From an uncultured Actinomycetes bacterium (GTDB lineage: Bacteria; Actinomycetota; Actinomycetes; Mycobacteriales; Mycobacteriaceae), in NCBI GenBank assembly GCA_903884065.1, contig CAISDL010000093.1:1-51721 (forward strand): a stretch of 51,721 bases of DNA. Reading direction: 5' to 3'. The translations under genes and the position numbers were made by a program. Below, piece by piece: positions 28,555-38,194 of the stretch. The number at the start of each line of letters is the position of its first letter. The stretch's first letter is position 1. Under the pieces are notes generated by a model. The model was not told the origin of the DNA. It worked only from the letters and a program-made list of their open reading frames with translations, and did no database searches.

Positions 28555-30889
28555 TCAGCGCCGACAGCGTGTCGTCGCGCATCGGGTTGTCGTGGACCAT
28601 GTAGGTCCACGTCGACGTCGGTCGTGCCAGCTTGGAAAGGTCCAGGCCGGGTTCGTCGGCCAGCACGTTGGCCGTCTCGAACGTCTGCTGCGAGGCCTCG
28701 ATGGCGTCGGCGGCCAGATGGCCGAACGCGTCCACGGCGAGCCGGTGGAATTCGTCGAGCGGGTTCTGCCGGCCCAGCGCCCGCAGGTGGATGCTCTCCC
28801 GGATATCGGAGAGATAGGCCAGGTGGTCGGCCCACCCGCGGTCGAGGTGGTAGAGCATGATGCCCCGGCAGATGCGCTCGAGGTCGTCTTCGGAGACCTG
28901 TTCCGCGAGTTCGGCATACCGCTCCGGCGCCAGTTCGCGCAGCTCCTCCCGCGCGGCGGGCGTGCTCAGCAGGGTGCTGCGACGGTCGACGATGATGGAC
29001 CGTTGCTGGGCGATCAATTGGTTGTAGCGCCAGGTGTTGGCATGGACGTCGAGCAGTCGACCCTCGGCCACCCGCTGGGCATGGTCGAGCAGGGCGTTGG
29101 CCTTGGGACTGGTGATGCGCCCGGTCTCATCGCACTCGCTGGGCAGCTTCGGGTTCTCGAGATTGGCGATGACCACGTCGTCCTCCCAACTGGAGAAGAA
29201 CACCGACGAGCCGGGGTCGCCCTGCCGCCCGGAGCGGCCGCGCAACTGGTTGTCGAGCCGCTCGGTGTTGTGCCGACCGGTACCGATGACGTGCAGACCC
29301 CCGAGTTCGGCGACCTCGTCTTTTTCCGGGGCGGTTTCGCTGATCTCGGAACCGCCGAGCCTGATGTCGGTGCCTCGCCCGGCCATCTGCGTGGACACCG
29401 TGACCGCTCCCAGCTTGCCGGCCTCGGCGATGACCCGGGCTTCTTCCTCGTCGTTCTTGGCGTTGAGCACCACCGCGGGCACTCCGCGGCGAAGCAGGCG
29501 CTCGTGCAGGTCCTCGGACTCGGCGACGTCCTGGGTGCCGACCAGGATGGGCTGACCCGTCGCGTGCGTCTCGATGATGTGGTCGATGATGGCGTCGTTC
29601 TTGGCAGCGGCGGTGATGTAGACCCGGTCCGGCTCGTCGGTGCGCACGGTCGGGGTGTTCGGCGGGATCGGTGAGACGCCGAGCTTGTAGAACTGACGCA
29701 ACTGTTCACCGGCGGCCAGCGCGGTGCCGGTCATACCGCACACCGTGGGGTACCGGTTGATCAATGCCTGCACGGTGATGGTGTCGAGAACCTCGCCGGT
29801 CTCGGTGGTTTCGATGCCCTCCTTGACCTCCACGGCGGCCTGCAGGCCATCCGGCCAGCGCTGCAGCGAGGCGATGCGCCCGCGGGAGGCGTTGATCAGC
29901 TGCACGGCCCCGTCGCGCACGATGTAGTGCACGTCGCGCTGCAGCAGGACGTGGGCGTGCAGCGCGACGTTGACCTCGGTCAGGGTGGTGCCGACGTGTT
30001 CCTCGGAGTACAGGTCGATCCCGCCGAGTGCCTTCTCGATTTTCTGGGCACCGGCTTCGGTGAGATGGACGTTGCGGTTGTCGGAGTCGGTGGCGAAGTC
30101 CTGGCCGGCGGTCAACTCCCCCACCAGGCGGACGATCTCCAGCTTCGGGGTCTCGCGGTGGCTGGTGCCCGCGAGCACCAGTGGGACCAGGGCCTCGTCG
30201 ACCAGCACCGAGTCGGCCTCGTCGATGAGCGCGACATCGGGACTGGGCGAGACCAGATCGTCGACGTCGGCGACCAACTGGTCGCGCAGCACGTCGAAGC
30301 CGATCTCGTTGACGGATGCGTAGGTCACGTTGCACCGGTAGGCCGCCCGGCGTTCCTCGCGGGTGGAGTCTGCGGTGATCCAGCCGACCGTCAGACCCAT
30401 CGCCTCGATGACCGGCCCCATCCACTCGGCGTCGCGGCGGGCGAGGTAGTCGTTGATGGTGACCACGTGCACGGTGCGGCCGGCCAGCGCGTAGCCGGCG
30501 GCGGCGATCGCACCGGAGAGCGTCTTGCCCTCGCCGGTGGCCATCTCGATGACATCGCCCGCCAGCATGCGCAGCGCACCGAGCAGCTGTACGTCAAAGG
30601 GCCGCAACCCGATCGCACGGTCGGCAGCCTCCCGGGCGATGGCCAGGAACTGCGGGACGTCGGGCGAGTCGGCGAGGTCCTCGAGCGCCAGCAGGTGGGC
30701 GGCCCTGGCGAGTTGTTCGTCGTCGAGGCCGCCGGCCTTCTCGTCGAATTCCCGGGATGCGTCCACCTCGACCATCGACTGGGCCTTGACCTTGTCGGTG
30801 GTCGCGCCGAGCATGCGCCAGAAGCCGCGGCTGATTCGGCCCTGGCCGGACTCGGTGGATCTGGGTGTCTTGGAGGAACTTCTCGCCAC
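28532..30889 (-). CDS. secA2: Accessory preprotein translocase ATPase SecA2
   Basis: This 785-residue SecA-family motor is shorter than housekeeping SecA1, which is the SecA2 hallmark. The DEAD-like motor starts with [20 protein letters not shown] (Walker A, about residue 119), and Walker B is [19 protein letters not shown]. The second motor half has [24 protein letters not shown] and [15 protein letters not shown]. The C-terminus is short and lacks a zinc-binding Cys cluster. It exports a subset of proteins with SecYEG in mycobacteria. GTG 30889 is used, with a weak ribosome site. The end of the gene is the parent copy of the 39-bp repeat. In M. tuberculosis ilvG lies upstream; here a BacA-like gene is divergent. 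Confidence 0.95.
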   Translation of the reverse strand: MARSSSKTPRSTESGQGRISRGFWRMLGATTDKVKAQSMVEVDASREFDEKAGGLDDEQLARAAHLLALEDLADSPDVPQFLAIAREAADRAIGLRPFDVQLLGALRMLAGDVIEMATGEGKTLSGAIAAAGYALAGRTVHVVTINDYLARRDAEWMGPVIEAMGLTVGWITADSTREERRAAYRCNVTYASVNEIGFDVLRDQLVADVDDLVSPSPDVALIDEADSVLVDEALVPLVLAGTSHRETPKLEIVRLVGELTAGQDFATDSDNRNVHLTEAGAQKIEKALGGIDLYSEEHVGTTLTEVNVALHAHVLLQRDVHYIVRDGAVQLINASRGRIASLQRWPDGLQAAVEVKEGIETTETGEVLDTITVQALINRYPTVCGMTGTALAAGEQLRQFYKLGVSPIPPNTPTVRTDEPDRVYITAAAKNDAIIDHIIETHATGQPILVGTQDVAESEDLHERLLRRGVPAVVLNAKNDEEEARVIAEAGKLGAVTVSTQMAGRGTDIRLGGSEISETAPEKDEVAELGGLHVIGTGRHNTERLDNQLRGRSGRQGDPGSSVFFSSWEDDVVIANLENPKLPSECDETGRITSPKANALLDHAQRVAEGRLLDVHANTWRYNQLIAQQRSIIVDRRSTLLSTPAAREELRELAPERYAELAEQVSEDDLERICRGIMLYHLDRGWADHLAYLSDIRESIHLRALGRQNPLDEFHRLAVDAFGHLAADAIEASQQTFETANVLADEPGLDLSKLARPTSTWTYMVHDNPMRDDTLSALSLPGVFR

Positions 30890-30891
30890 GG

Positions 30892-30937
30892 ACCCAACCG
30901 TACCGCCCTGCTGACCACCGTAACCGTGCGGTTGGGT
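30892..30937. promoter_or_regulatory. Long-spaced 9-bp inverted repeat between secA2 and the BacA-like pair
   Basis: ACCCAACCG (30892-30900) and CGGTTGGGT (30929-30937) are perfect inverted copies with 28 bases between them, in the 108-bp divergent region. They could be a regulator site or an RNA hairpin. The first arm is only 2 bp from the secA2 start codon. Confidence 0.35.
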
Positions 30938-30997
30938 GCCCTCCCGTCTGCGCTGCGGTAACTTCCGAGTGCGTCACCTTCGAGCGAGGAGAGCCCG

Positions 30998-32929
30998 TTG
31001 GACACATTCACCCCGTCACTGGACTGGGGGCATGAGGTGGTCCCGTCGCTGCTGTGGATCGCTCGCGCCTGGGCGATCACGGCGGTGCTGACCGTGCTGG
31101 CCCTGGTACTGCTGGCGCGACTGACCGTCTGGGGACGCCAGTACTGGCGGATCACCCGCGATTACTTCACCGGCCGCGACTCGGTCCTGGTGTGGGTGTG
31201 GCTCGGTGTGCTGCTGATGTCGACGATGATCTCGGTACGCATCAACGTGCTGCTGAGCTACCAGGGCAACGACCTGATGGAATCGCTGCAGATGGCCTTC
31301 ACCGCAACCGGCGAGGGTGATCAGAACGGCAGGCAGATCGCGATCCACGGGTTCTACGGCTCACTGATCATCTTCGGAATCCTGGCCACCATCTACGTCG
31401 GCCGGATCATGCTCGACCTCTACCTGACCCAACGCTTCATCATCCGGTGGCGAACGTGGCTGACATCCCGGCTGACCGGCGACTGGCTGGCCGACCGCGC
31501 CTATTACCGGGCCCGGTTCACCGACACCAACACCGACAACCCCGACCAGCGCATCCAGCTCGACGTCGACGTCTTCACCACCGGCATCGGCGGTCTGCCC
31601 AATCAACCGCAGGTGATGACCTCCTCCACGCTGCTGTTCGGGGCGATCGAGTCGGTGTCGACGGTGGTCTCCTTCGTCCCGATCCTGTGGGGACTGTCCG
31701 GACCGCTGACCTTCGGCGGCATCACCCTCAACCACGCGCTGTTCTGGGTGGCGTTCGCCTACGTCTTCTTCGCGACGATCGTCGCGTTCTGGATCGGCCG
31801 CCCGCTGATCCGCCTGAGCTTCCGCAACGAGGCCACCAACGCCGCCTTCCGGTACGCACTCATCCGGCTGCGCGACGCGGCCGAGGCGGTCGGTTTCTAC
31901 CGTGGCGAGAAGGCCGAACGAAAGCTGCTGCGCAGCCGTTACATGTCGATCATCGACAACTACCGGGCCTATGTCCGACGGACCATCGGGCTGACGGGGT
32001 GGAATCTCTCGCTGAGCCAATTGCTCAGTCCGCTACCGCTTCTCGTTCAGGCACAGCGGTTGTTCCGGGGCGAGATCACCTTCGGCGACGTGAGCCAGTC
32101 CTCGAGCGCCTTCGGGCAGATCTCCGACTCGCTGTCGTTCTTCCGTAACGCCTACGACCAGTTCGCCGCCTACCGGGCGGCCATCATCCGTCTGCACGGC
32201 CTGGTGGAGACCAACGAGGACGCCTGCCGGATGCCCAGTGTCGAGACCGTCCCCAGCGAGGACGGATCTGTGGAGCTGACCCGGGTCGAGGTGCGGACCC
32301 CCACCGGCGGCCAATTGGTGGATCCGCTGAGCCTGCGACTGGACCCGGGCGACACCATGGTGGTGACCGGACGTTCGGGCACCGGCAAGACGACGCTGCT
32401 GCGCAGCCTCGCGCAGATGTGGCCATACACCTCCGGGACGGTGCGTCGTCCGATGGGTGACCACCAGACGATGTTCCTCTCCCAGATGCCCTATGTACCG
32501 CTGGGCGACCTGCGCACGGTGGTTTCCTATCCCGCCGATTGCTACGACATCCCCGATGAGGTGCTGGAGCGGACGCTGTCGAAGGTGGCGCTGACGCATC
32601 TGTGCTCGCGACTCAACGAGGAGGCCGATTGGGCCAAGGTGCTCTCACCCGGTGAGCAGCAGCGGGTGGCCTTCGCCCGCATCCTGCTCAACCGACCCAA
32701 GGTGGCGTTCCTCGACGAAGCGACCTCGGCGCTGGACGAGGGCCTCGAGTACTCGGTGTACGACCTGGTTCGCACCGAGTTGCCCGACACCATTCTGGTC
32801 AGCGTCAGCCACCGCCCGAGTGTCGACCGCTATCACGACAAGCACCTGGAACTGCTCGGCGGCGGCGAGTGGCGGATGGGTCGGGTCGAGGACGCGGACG
32901 CGGACGAGCGGAACCCGGCCGGGGTCTGA
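30998..32929 (+). CDS. BacA/SbmA-like ABC transporter, full ATPase motifs (Rv1819c-like)
   Basis: This 643-residue half-transporter has an SbmA/BacA-type membrane domain (about 1-380; GGHEVVP-type start, TM segments from residue 20, [14 protein letters not shown] near 146) and an ATPase domain (about 420-620). Walker A is [11 protein letters not shown] with Lys464, signature [15 protein letters not shown], Walker [15 protein letters not shown], and H-loop VSHRP. In mycobacteria Rv1819c imports cobalamin, bleomycin and other hydrophilic compounds. TTG 30998 was chosen because GAGGAGAG is just upstream. The stop overlaps the start of a second, very similar gene (TGATG), so the two are co-translated. 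Confidence 0.9.
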   Translation: MDTFTPSLDWGHEVVPSLLWIARAWAITAVLTVLALVLLARLTVWGRQYWRITRDYFTGRDSVLVWVWLGVLLMSTMISVRINVLLSYQGNDLMESLQMAFTATGEGDQNGRQIAIHGFYGSLIIFGILATIYVGRIMLDLYLTQRFIIRWRTWLTSRLTGDWLADRAYYRARFTDTNTDNPDQRIQLDVDVFTTGIGGLPNQPQVMTSSTLLFGAIESVSTVVSFVPILWGLSGPLTFGGITLNHALFWVAFAYVFFATIVAFWIGRPLIRLSFRNEATNAAFRYALIRLRDAAEAVGFYRGEKAERKLLRSRYMSIIDNYRAYVRRTIGLTGWNLSLSQLLSPLPLLVQAQRLFRGEITFGDVSQSSSAFGQISDSLSFFRNAYDQFAAYRAAIIRLHGLVETNEDACRMPSVETVPSEDGSVELTRVEVRTPTGGQLVDPLSLRLDPGDTMVVTGRSGTGKTTLLRSLAQMWPYTSGTVRRPMGDHQTMFLSQMPYVPLGDLRTVVSYPADCYDIPDEVLERTLSKVALTHLCSRLNEEADWAKVLSPGEQQRVAFARILLNRPKVAFLDEATSALDEGLEYSVYDLVRTELPDTILVSVSHRPSVDRYHDKHLELLGGGEWRMGRVEDADADERNPAGV

Positions 32930-34836
32930 TGGAGTTGTACAAGCCCTCATTGGACTGGGCGAACGAGATTCCGCAATCTCTGCTGTGGACGGCCAAGGCC
33001 TGGCTGATCACCGCGGTCGTCGCGGTCCTGGTTCTGGTGCTGCTGGCCCGCTACACCACCTGGGGGCGGCAGTTCTGGCGGGTGAGCGGGGACTATTTCC
33101 GCGGGCGCAGCAGTACCGCGGTATGGGCCTGGCTGGGCGTTCTGCTGTTCCTGACCCTGATCACGGTGCGACTCAATGTTCTGCTCAGTTACCAGGCCAA
33201 CGATCTGTACTCCTCGCTGCAGGTCGCTTTCGAGGGCGCCGGGGCCGGTGACCAAGCCGTTCGCGACTCCGGGGTGCACGGATTCTGGACGGCCATCATC
33301 GTTTTCGTCCTCATCGCGGCGGTGTACGTCGGGCGCCAACTGATCGACATCTACCTGACCCAGCGCTTCATCATCCGCTGGCGGGTGTGGTTGACAGACC
33401 GCCTCGCCGGGGACTGGCTCGACAACGAGTCCTTCTACCGGGGTCGGTTCCTCGAGCATCCCATCGACAACCCCGACCAGCGCATCCAACTCGACATCGA
33501 TTCCTTCACCGCCAGCACCGGAACCGGGCAGAACACCCCGACCGCGGGTACCGCGACGACATTGCTGTTCGGGGCGATCAACGCGATGGTGTCGGTGGTG
33601 GCGTTCACGCCGATCCTGTGGAACCTGTCCGGGCCGCTGGCGCTGTTCGGGTTCACCCTGAATCACGCGCTGTTCTGGATCGCGCTGGTGTACGTGTTCG
33701 CCACCACGGTGATCGCGTTCTGGATCGGCCGCCCGCTGATCCGCTTCAGCTTCCGCAACGAGTTGACCAACGCCGCCTTCCGGTACGCGCTGGTGCGGAT
33801 GCGGGACGCCGCCGAGTCGATCAGTTTCTACCATGGGGAGGAGGCCGAAAAGTCAATCCTGCGTTCACGTTTCGCCGCGGTCATCTCCAACTACCGGGGG
33901 TTCGTCGTGCGAACGCTCGCGCTGCTCGGCTGGAATCAGACGATCACCCAACTCATCAACCCGCTGCCGCTGGTGGTGCAGGCGCAGCGACTTTTCAGCG
34001 GCCAGATCACCTTCGGCGACGTGACCCAGTCGGCATCGGCGTTCAACAGCGTGCACGACTCGCTGTCCTTCTTCCGCTCGGTCTACGACTCGTTCGCCGC
34101 CTACCGGGCCACCATCATCCGCCTCGACGGCCTGGTGGACGCCAACGAGCGGGCGCGGGCCCTGCCACGACTGGACGCGGGGGAAAGCGCCGACGGTTCA
34201 CTCGAGTTGCAGAACATCGAGGTGCGCAATCCGGCCGGCCAGACCCTCATCAGTGGACTGGATCTGCGTCTTGATCCGGGCGATTCGCTGGTGATCACCG
34301 GCCCGTCCGGGTGCGGCCGGACCACGCTGCTGCGCAGCATCGCGCGGCTGTGGCCGTATGCCACCGGAACCATGTTGCGCCCGGACGGCGACGGGGACGC
34401 GATGTTCCTGTCGCAGGTGCCCTACCTGCCCCTCGGCGATTTGAGAGCGGTGCTGTCGTACCCGAGTCGCGAATGCACGATCACCGATGAGGAACTCATC
34501 ACCACCCTCGACGACGTCGCACTGGGCCACCTCTCCGCGCGGCTGACCGAGAGTCAGGACTGGTCGAAGGTGCTCTCACCCGGCGAGCAGCAGCGCATCG
34601 CCATCGCCCGGGTTCTGCTGCAGAAGCCGAGGGTGATCTTCCTCGACGAGTCCACGGCTGCGATCGACGAGGGGCAGGAGTTCGCCCTCTACCGGCTGCT
34701 GCGCACCCGCCTGCCGGATGGCATCATCGTCTCGGTGACCCACCGTGGAACGGTCGAACAGCACCACGAGCACCACTTGAGACTGCACAAGGACGGCAGC
34801 TGGGAACTGGACCGCCGAGAACCCGTCGGGGTCTGA
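32929..34836 (+). CDS. Second BacA/SbmA-like ABC transporter with Arg in place of the Walker A Lys
   Basis: This 635-residue paralogue of the preceding protein has the same plan: [20 protein letters not shown] start, [15 protein letters not shown] near residue 144, and an ATPase domain from about 420. Walker A reads GPSGCGRTTLL: codon CGG at 34318-34320 gives Arg464, exactly where the upstream partner has Lys464. The other motifs are normal: signature [15 protein letters not shown], Walker B VIFLDESTAAIDEG, H-loop VTHRG. Loss of the Lys usually weakens ATP binding or hydrolysis. The one-base overlap with the first gene and near-identical architecture suggest an asymmetric heterodimer. ATG 32929 was chosen because it mirrors the partner's start; longer starts overlap that gene by 60 bp. 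Confidence 0.9.
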   Translation: MELYKPSLDWANEIPQSLLWTAKAWLITAVVAVLVLVLLARYTTWGRQFWRVSGDYFRGRSSTAVWAWLGVLLFLTLITVRLNVLLSYQANDLYSSLQVAFEGAGAGDQAVRDSGVHGFWTAIIVFVLIAAVYVGRQLIDIYLTQRFIIRWRVWLTDRLAGDWLDNESFYRGRFLEHPIDNPDQRIQLDIDSFTASTGTGQNTPTAGTATTLLFGAINAMVSVVAFTPILWNLSGPLALFGFTLNHALFWIALVYVFATTVIAFWIGRPLIRFSFRNELTNAAFRYALVRMRDAAESISFYHGEEAEKSILRSRFAAVISNYRGFVVRTLALLGWNQTITQLINPLPLVVQAQRLFSGQITFGDVTQSASAFNSVHDSLSFFRSVYDSFAAYRATIIRLDGLVDANERARALPRLDAGESADGSLELQNIEVRNPAGQTLISGLDLRLDPGDSLVITGPSGCGRTTLLRSIARLWPYATGTMLRPDGDGDAMFLSQVPYLPLGDLRAVLSYPSRECTITDEELITTLDDVALGHLSARLTESQDWSKVLSPGEQQRIAIARVLLQKPRVIFLDESTAAIDEGQEFALYRLLRTRLPDGIIVSVTHRGTVEQHHEHHLRLHKDGSWELDRREPVGV

Positions 34837-34874
34837 CCCGTGTGATTTCCCCGCCCGCCGGTAGCGTCGGCGGA

Positions 34875-35228
34875 ATGGCAGACAGCTTCGCCGTCGACCG
34901 GCTACGCGGAGACGAGATCGTGCAGGTGTGCCGGGATGTCGAGGCCGGCGATTACACCATCGACGGACCCGTCGTCCTGGGCCCGGGACCGGCACCCGAG
35001 GACGGTTCCTGCGGACAGTTCGCCGTGCAGTTTCATGTCAGCACCTCAACCGTGGCACGACTCAAGCGCATCGCCGATGCCCGCGGGATGAGCGTGCCGG
35101 AACTGTGCCGACAGGTCGTCGGTGTTTTCGTCGCACAACAGGAAGGCGATCTGGCGGCGCTACTCGCCGCCGAGGCCGAGGCTGCCGACTACCGGCCCAG
35201 CCTGGGCCGACACGTCGGCACTGACTGA
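34875..35228 (+). CDS. Small protein with a ribbon-helix-helix-like region
   Basis: This 117-residue hypothetical protein has a middle part FAVQFHVSTSTVARLKRIADA followed by RGMSVPELCRQVVGVFVAQQ (about residues 52-95), which has the strand-helix-turn-helix pattern of RHH DNA-binding or antitoxin-like proteins. No toxin gene is adjacent. It lies 38 bp after the BacA-like pair on the same strand and may be co-transcribed. Its last 69 bases overlap the 3' end of the convergent flavoprotein gene. ATG 34875 was chosen; ATG 34842 in the same frame is possible. Confidence 0.65.
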   Translation: MADSFAVDRLRGDEIVQVCRDVEAGDYTIDGPVVLGPGPAPEDGSCGQFAVQFHVSTSTVARLKRIADARGMSVPELCRQVVGVFVAQQEGDLAALLAAEAEAADYRPSLGRHVGTD

Positions 35229-36692
35229 CGGACCGACCTTCGCGATCGCGGCCGCGTGCGCGCCCGCGCGGCGACCGAAGAAGGATCCCGAACCCAGTTG
35301 CGTCCCACTGGAGTAGCCCTTGCCGTCCTGGGCCAGCGTCGAGGCGCATGCCCCGGCCGCGTACAGACCGGGGATCGCCGAGCCGTCCCCGGCCAGCACC
35401 CGGCCGTCGACATCGGTGGCCAGTCCCCCGACGGTGAAGCCGGAGTACATGGCCTTACCGAGCGACAGGTCGAAGGCCGCCCACGGTCCATGGTCCTGTG
35501 GGGCAAGGAATTCCGGTTGTTTGTGGAAGTCCGGGTCCTCGCCGACGGCGGCGAATTCGTTGTAGCGGTCCAGCGTGCCCACCAAGTTGCCGGCCGGAAT
35601 GCCCAGCGCTGACTCCATCTCCTCGACGGTTTCCCAGCCGTCGATGAAGGTGATCAACGGGAAGTCCGGGCGCTGCAGGTGGCTCTCGTCGACGATGAGG
35701 AACGCGGCGCTGTCGGGCTGGTCCATCACGAAACCCGATGTGCGGGAATGGTAGGAGTCCTCGGCGACGAAGCGCCGGCCGAGTTTGTTGACGATGATGC
35801 CGGTCAGCAGGATCGCCGGCGGATAGACCGGTGCGGTGATGAACGCCTGGTCCATGTGTTTGGTGGCCGCGCCCCCCGAGACGCCCAGTCGGATGCCGAG
35901 TCCGTCGTCGTAGGTGTTGCCGAGCACGAACGGCTTCTCGGCGAGTTTCGGGGTGTGGGCGGCAATCATGTCCTTGTTCATCACGAAGCCGCCGGCGGCG
36001 ATCACCACCGCGGGCGCCCGGACCGCCCCGGTTTCGCCGAAGTGCTTCCAGGTGACCCCGGCGACGGCGCCGTCGTCGAGCACGAGGTTCGTCGCACCGG
36101 TCTCGTAGCGGATCTGCACGCCCAGTTCCGCGGCCCTCGTGAGCAGCAGATCGATCACCATGGCGGCGCCCCGGGTGTCACCGGGCACCGGGACCTTGTG
36201 GCCACGAGGGGCGGGCACCGCGAGATCCTTGTAGGGCCACACCTTTTCGTTGCCGGTGTACATCAGCCCCTCGGTGTTGGGCTGGATCACCGCCTTGTGG
36301 GGGTAATAGCTGCGCTCGAAGTGCACGCCGAGGTCCTCGAGCCAGTCGAAATGCTCGACGCTGCCCTCGCAGTAGGCGCGGATCTTGTCGGGTTCGGGGT
36401 CGCGCGACATCGCGACGAGATAGTTGTACATCTCCTCGACGCTGTCGGGGTGTCCGGTCGCCTGTTGCACGGCGGTGCCACCGCCGAGGTAGAAGTGGCC
36501 CCCAGCCATCGCCGTGGTTCCCCCGGCCACGCCCGCACGTTCGAGGACGAGAACCCGGGCTCCACCGGCCGCCGCGGTGACGGCTGCGCATCCGCCGGCG
36601 ATCCCGAAGCCGATCACCACGACGTCGACCTCGTCGGACCATTCGGTCACTGTCGAGGCATCAACGGGGGCGGGGACGTCCAGGCCGCTCAC
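35160..36692 (-). CDS. FAD-binding flavoprotein of the fumarate reductase/ketosteroid dehydrogenase family (Rv1817-like)
   Basis: This 510-residue protein starts at GTG. The N-terminal FAD motif VVVIGFGIAGGCAAVTAAAGG is at residues 24-44, followed by ERAGVAGGTTAMAGG. The C-terminal FAD segment is GLYAAGACASTLAQDGKGYS, then GSGSFFGRRAG. This is the FAD_binding_2 group that includes fumarate reductase and 3-ketosteroid delta-1-dehydrogenase (KstD); I cannot tell the substrate from motifs. A perfect KstR-type operator at 36750-36765, 58 bp upstream, points to steroid or cholesterol catabolism. It corresponds to Rv1817, and no TetR gene (Rv1816 position) lies between it and the protease. Confidence 0.86.
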   Translation of the reverse strand: MSGLDVPAPVDASTVTEWSDEVDVVVIGFGIAGGCAAVTAAAGGARVLVLERAGVAGGTTAMAGGHFYLGGGTAVQQATGHPDSVEEMYNYLVAMSRDPEPDKIRAYCEGSVEHFDWLEDLGVHFERSYYPHKAVIQPNTEGLMYTGNEKVWPYKDLAVPAPRGHKVPVPGDTRGAAMVIDLLLTRAAELGVQIRYETGATNLVLDDGAVAGVTWKHFGETGAVRAPAVVIAAGGFVMNKDMIAAHTPKLAEKPFVLGNTYDDGLGIRLGVSGGAATKHMDQAFITAPVYPPAILLTGIIVNKLGRRFVAEDSYHSRTSGFVMDQPDSAAFLIVDESHLQRPDFPLITFIDGWETVEEMESALGIPAGNLVGTLDRYNEFAAVGEDPDFHKQPEFLAPQDHGPWAAFDLSLGKAMYSGFTVGGLATDVDGRVLAGDGSAIPGLYAAGACASTLAQDGKGYSSGTQLGSGSFFGRRAGAHAAAIAKVGPSVSADVSAQAGPVVGSLGLGGE

Positions 36693-36749
36693 TGAACGGA
36701 CCGCTGTGTAGTCATCGAGGTCGAGGATATCGCCGTCACGGGCGACTGG

Positions 36750-36765
36750 CTAGAACGTGTTCTAG
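36750..36765. promoter_or_regulatory. KstR-type operator, perfect palindrome
   Basis: CTAGAAC, GT, GTTCTAG: 7-bp arms with a 2-base centre, fitting the published KstR consensus TnnAACnnGTTnnA at every fixed position. It lies 58 bp before the flavoprotein start and contains the stop codon of the protease gene upstream. On the minus strand a TATCCT -10-like box lies about 20 bases downstream, so a bound regulator would block the -35 region. Confidence 0.75.
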
Positions 36766-37454
36766 TTCGCCGCGGCCGCGGTGACCACGGCACCCGTCAC
36801 GCCGCCGTCCTCGCGCAGCTGCTGGCCGGTGGCCTGCCACGAGACCGCCGCCGGCAGCTGACCCCAAGTGCTGTTGAACAGACCGATCATCAGCGCGGTG
36901 CCGTCGTTGGCGAGGGTGTACACAGGTCCGCCGGAGTCGCCCTTCTGGCTGACCACGCCGTTGCTCATGGTGAACCAGCCGTTGTTGACCCGCTCGACGG
37001 TTCCACAACTCTCTCCGGTGACGACGCCGAAGTGGCAGATGGGCTGCCCGACCGCCAGGGGCGCGCCGGGGTCAACGACCAGTTGCCGGCCGTCGGGCAG
37101 GGCGGTGCTGATGGTGACGTCCTTGCCCAGCGCGATGGTCTCGTAATCGGAGATCACCTCGTCGGTGCGCACCACCGTGCCGTCCGGCGTGTTGTCGCGG
37201 GCGGTTGCGACCATGCCGATGAAGCGGCCGTCGCGGTCGGTGACCGCACCGGTGCCGCGGCAGTGGCCGGCGGAGTATCCGATGCGCGCAGCGGCATCGA
37301 CGAATCCCAGGGTGCACACGGTCGTGCCCTGACGGATTTCCATGCCGGGAAAGACCTCAACGGTCAGATCGGCCGCCGCGGCGGGGGCAAGGGCGACGAG
37401 CGCGGGCCCGGCCACTGCGGCGAAGACGAGGGATCGCTGGAAACGGGTCACCAT
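36762..37454 (-). CDS. Secreted trypsin-like serine protease (Rv1815-like)
   Basis: The protein has 230 residues. The signal peptide MVTRFQRSLVFAAVAGPALVALAPAAAA is likely cut after residue 28. The chymotrypsin-like fold shows the catalytic His in YSAGHCRG (about residue 63), an acidic DYETIALGKD region (about 103) that may supply the Asp, and the Ser in GDSGGPVYT (about 178). Cys pairs (TVCTLGF with GHC; ICHFG with ESCGTV) suggest two disulfides in the exported protein. It is on the same strand as the lectin upstream and the flavoprotein downstream, but its stop lies inside the KstR-type operator of the latter. Confidence 0.87.
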   Translation of the reverse strand: MVTRFQRSLVFAAVAGPALVALAPAAAADLTVEVFPGMEIRQGTTVCTLGFVDAAARIGYSAGHCRGTGAVTDRDGRFIGMVATARDNTPDGTVVRTDEVISDYETIALGKDVTISTALPDGRQLVVDPGAPLAVGQPICHFGVVTGESCGTVERVNNGWFTMSNGVVSQKGDSGGPVYTLANDGTALMIGLFNSTWGQLPAAVSWQATGQQLREDGGVTGAVVTAAAAN

Positions 37455-37513
37455 ACACCTCGATCGGTCGGCAGCCCGTCAACGACGCGGCCGCAATAGC
37501 AAGACGCCTGTGT

Positions 37514-37532
37514 ATCGGCTTAGAGAGCCGAT
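37514..37532 (-). terminator. Hairpin between the lectin and protease genes
   Basis: ATCGGCT, loop TAGAG, AGCCGAT: a perfect 7-bp stem 60 bp after the lectin stop on the minus strand. No T-run follows. It probably ends the lectin transcript before the protease gene. Confidence 0.5.
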
Positions 37533-37591
37533 CGTTACCGAATTGCGATCGCGGACCGCGTCGTCGCGGCTTTTATTCCCGAACCGCCAGG

Positions 37592-38134
37592 TCAGGGAAT
37601 GGTGATGACCTGACCGACCTCGATGTGATCGGGGTTGGCGATGTTGTTGGCCGCGGCCAGCTCGGTGTAGCGATTGCCGTCGCCCAGGTACTGCTTGGCG
37701 ATGTTGAACAGCGTGTCGCCGGCCACCACGGTGTGGATCTTCTTCTCCTCGGCGACCGGGTTGAACGCGACGGTCTCCTCCTTGACCGGCGGCGGCGGGG
37801 CGTCGGTCTCGGTGCGCGACGACCAGGCGACGCCGTCGGCCGCGTAGAGCACCACGTTGCGGTCGTCCTGGATCACCAGCTTGACGTCCTTCTTGCCCTT
37901 GGTGTCGGTGTTCCAGATCGGCTTGTCTCCGGCGTAGATCACGAAGTTGCCGTCCGACTGGACGTCGGCGCGGTCGGCGCCCTGGTTGTCGGTGCCGGTG
38001 GCCCAGACGGCCTCCCCGCGCGCGGCCAGGACGAGGTTGCCGTCCTCCTGCAGCGTCAGGGTGTAGGCACCATTGGGCGAGGTGATCGAAGCGCCCCGGC
38101 CCAGCTGCTGTCCTGCGTTAAGTGTGTCTCCCAC
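37592..38134 (-). CDS. B-type (bulb) mannose-lectin domain plus LysM
   Basis: The protein has 180 residues. The first about 110 form a B-lectin beta-prism with three repeats of the sugar-site pattern QxDxNxVxY: LQEDGNLVLAARGEAVW, QSDGNFVIYAGDKPIW and IQDDRNVVLYAADGVAW. The second and third keep the Tyr; the first has Ala, and the third has Arg for Gly. A Pro-rich linker is followed by a LysM peptidoglycan-binding module (HTVVAGDTLFNIAKQYLGDG to EVGQVITIP). There is no signal peptide, so export is unclear. I recall a lectin of this kind described from M. smegmatis. GTG 38134 has a strong GAGGAGGAAA site upstream. Confidence 0.9.
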   Translation of the reverse strand: MGDTLNAGQQLGRGASITSPNGAYTLTLQEDGNLVLAARGEAVWATGTDNQGADRADVQSDGNFVIYAGDKPIWNTDTKGKKDVKLVIQDDRNVVLYAADGVAWSSRTETDAPPPPVKEETVAFNPVAEEKKIHTVVAGDTLFNIAKQYLGDGNRYTELAAANNIANPDHIEVGQVITIP

Positions 38135-38194
38135 GACTGTTTTCCTCCTCGTATTCCGCCCACTTCGGGCGGCGTCCGCGAGCCTACTGGAACT

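Noticed and set aside
27713..29674. 653-codon plus-strand frame across gcvH end, pgsA and secA2
   Set aside because: It crosses three real genes antisense and includes the 39-bp repeats as [12 protein letters not shown] copies. No domain or ribosome site supports it.
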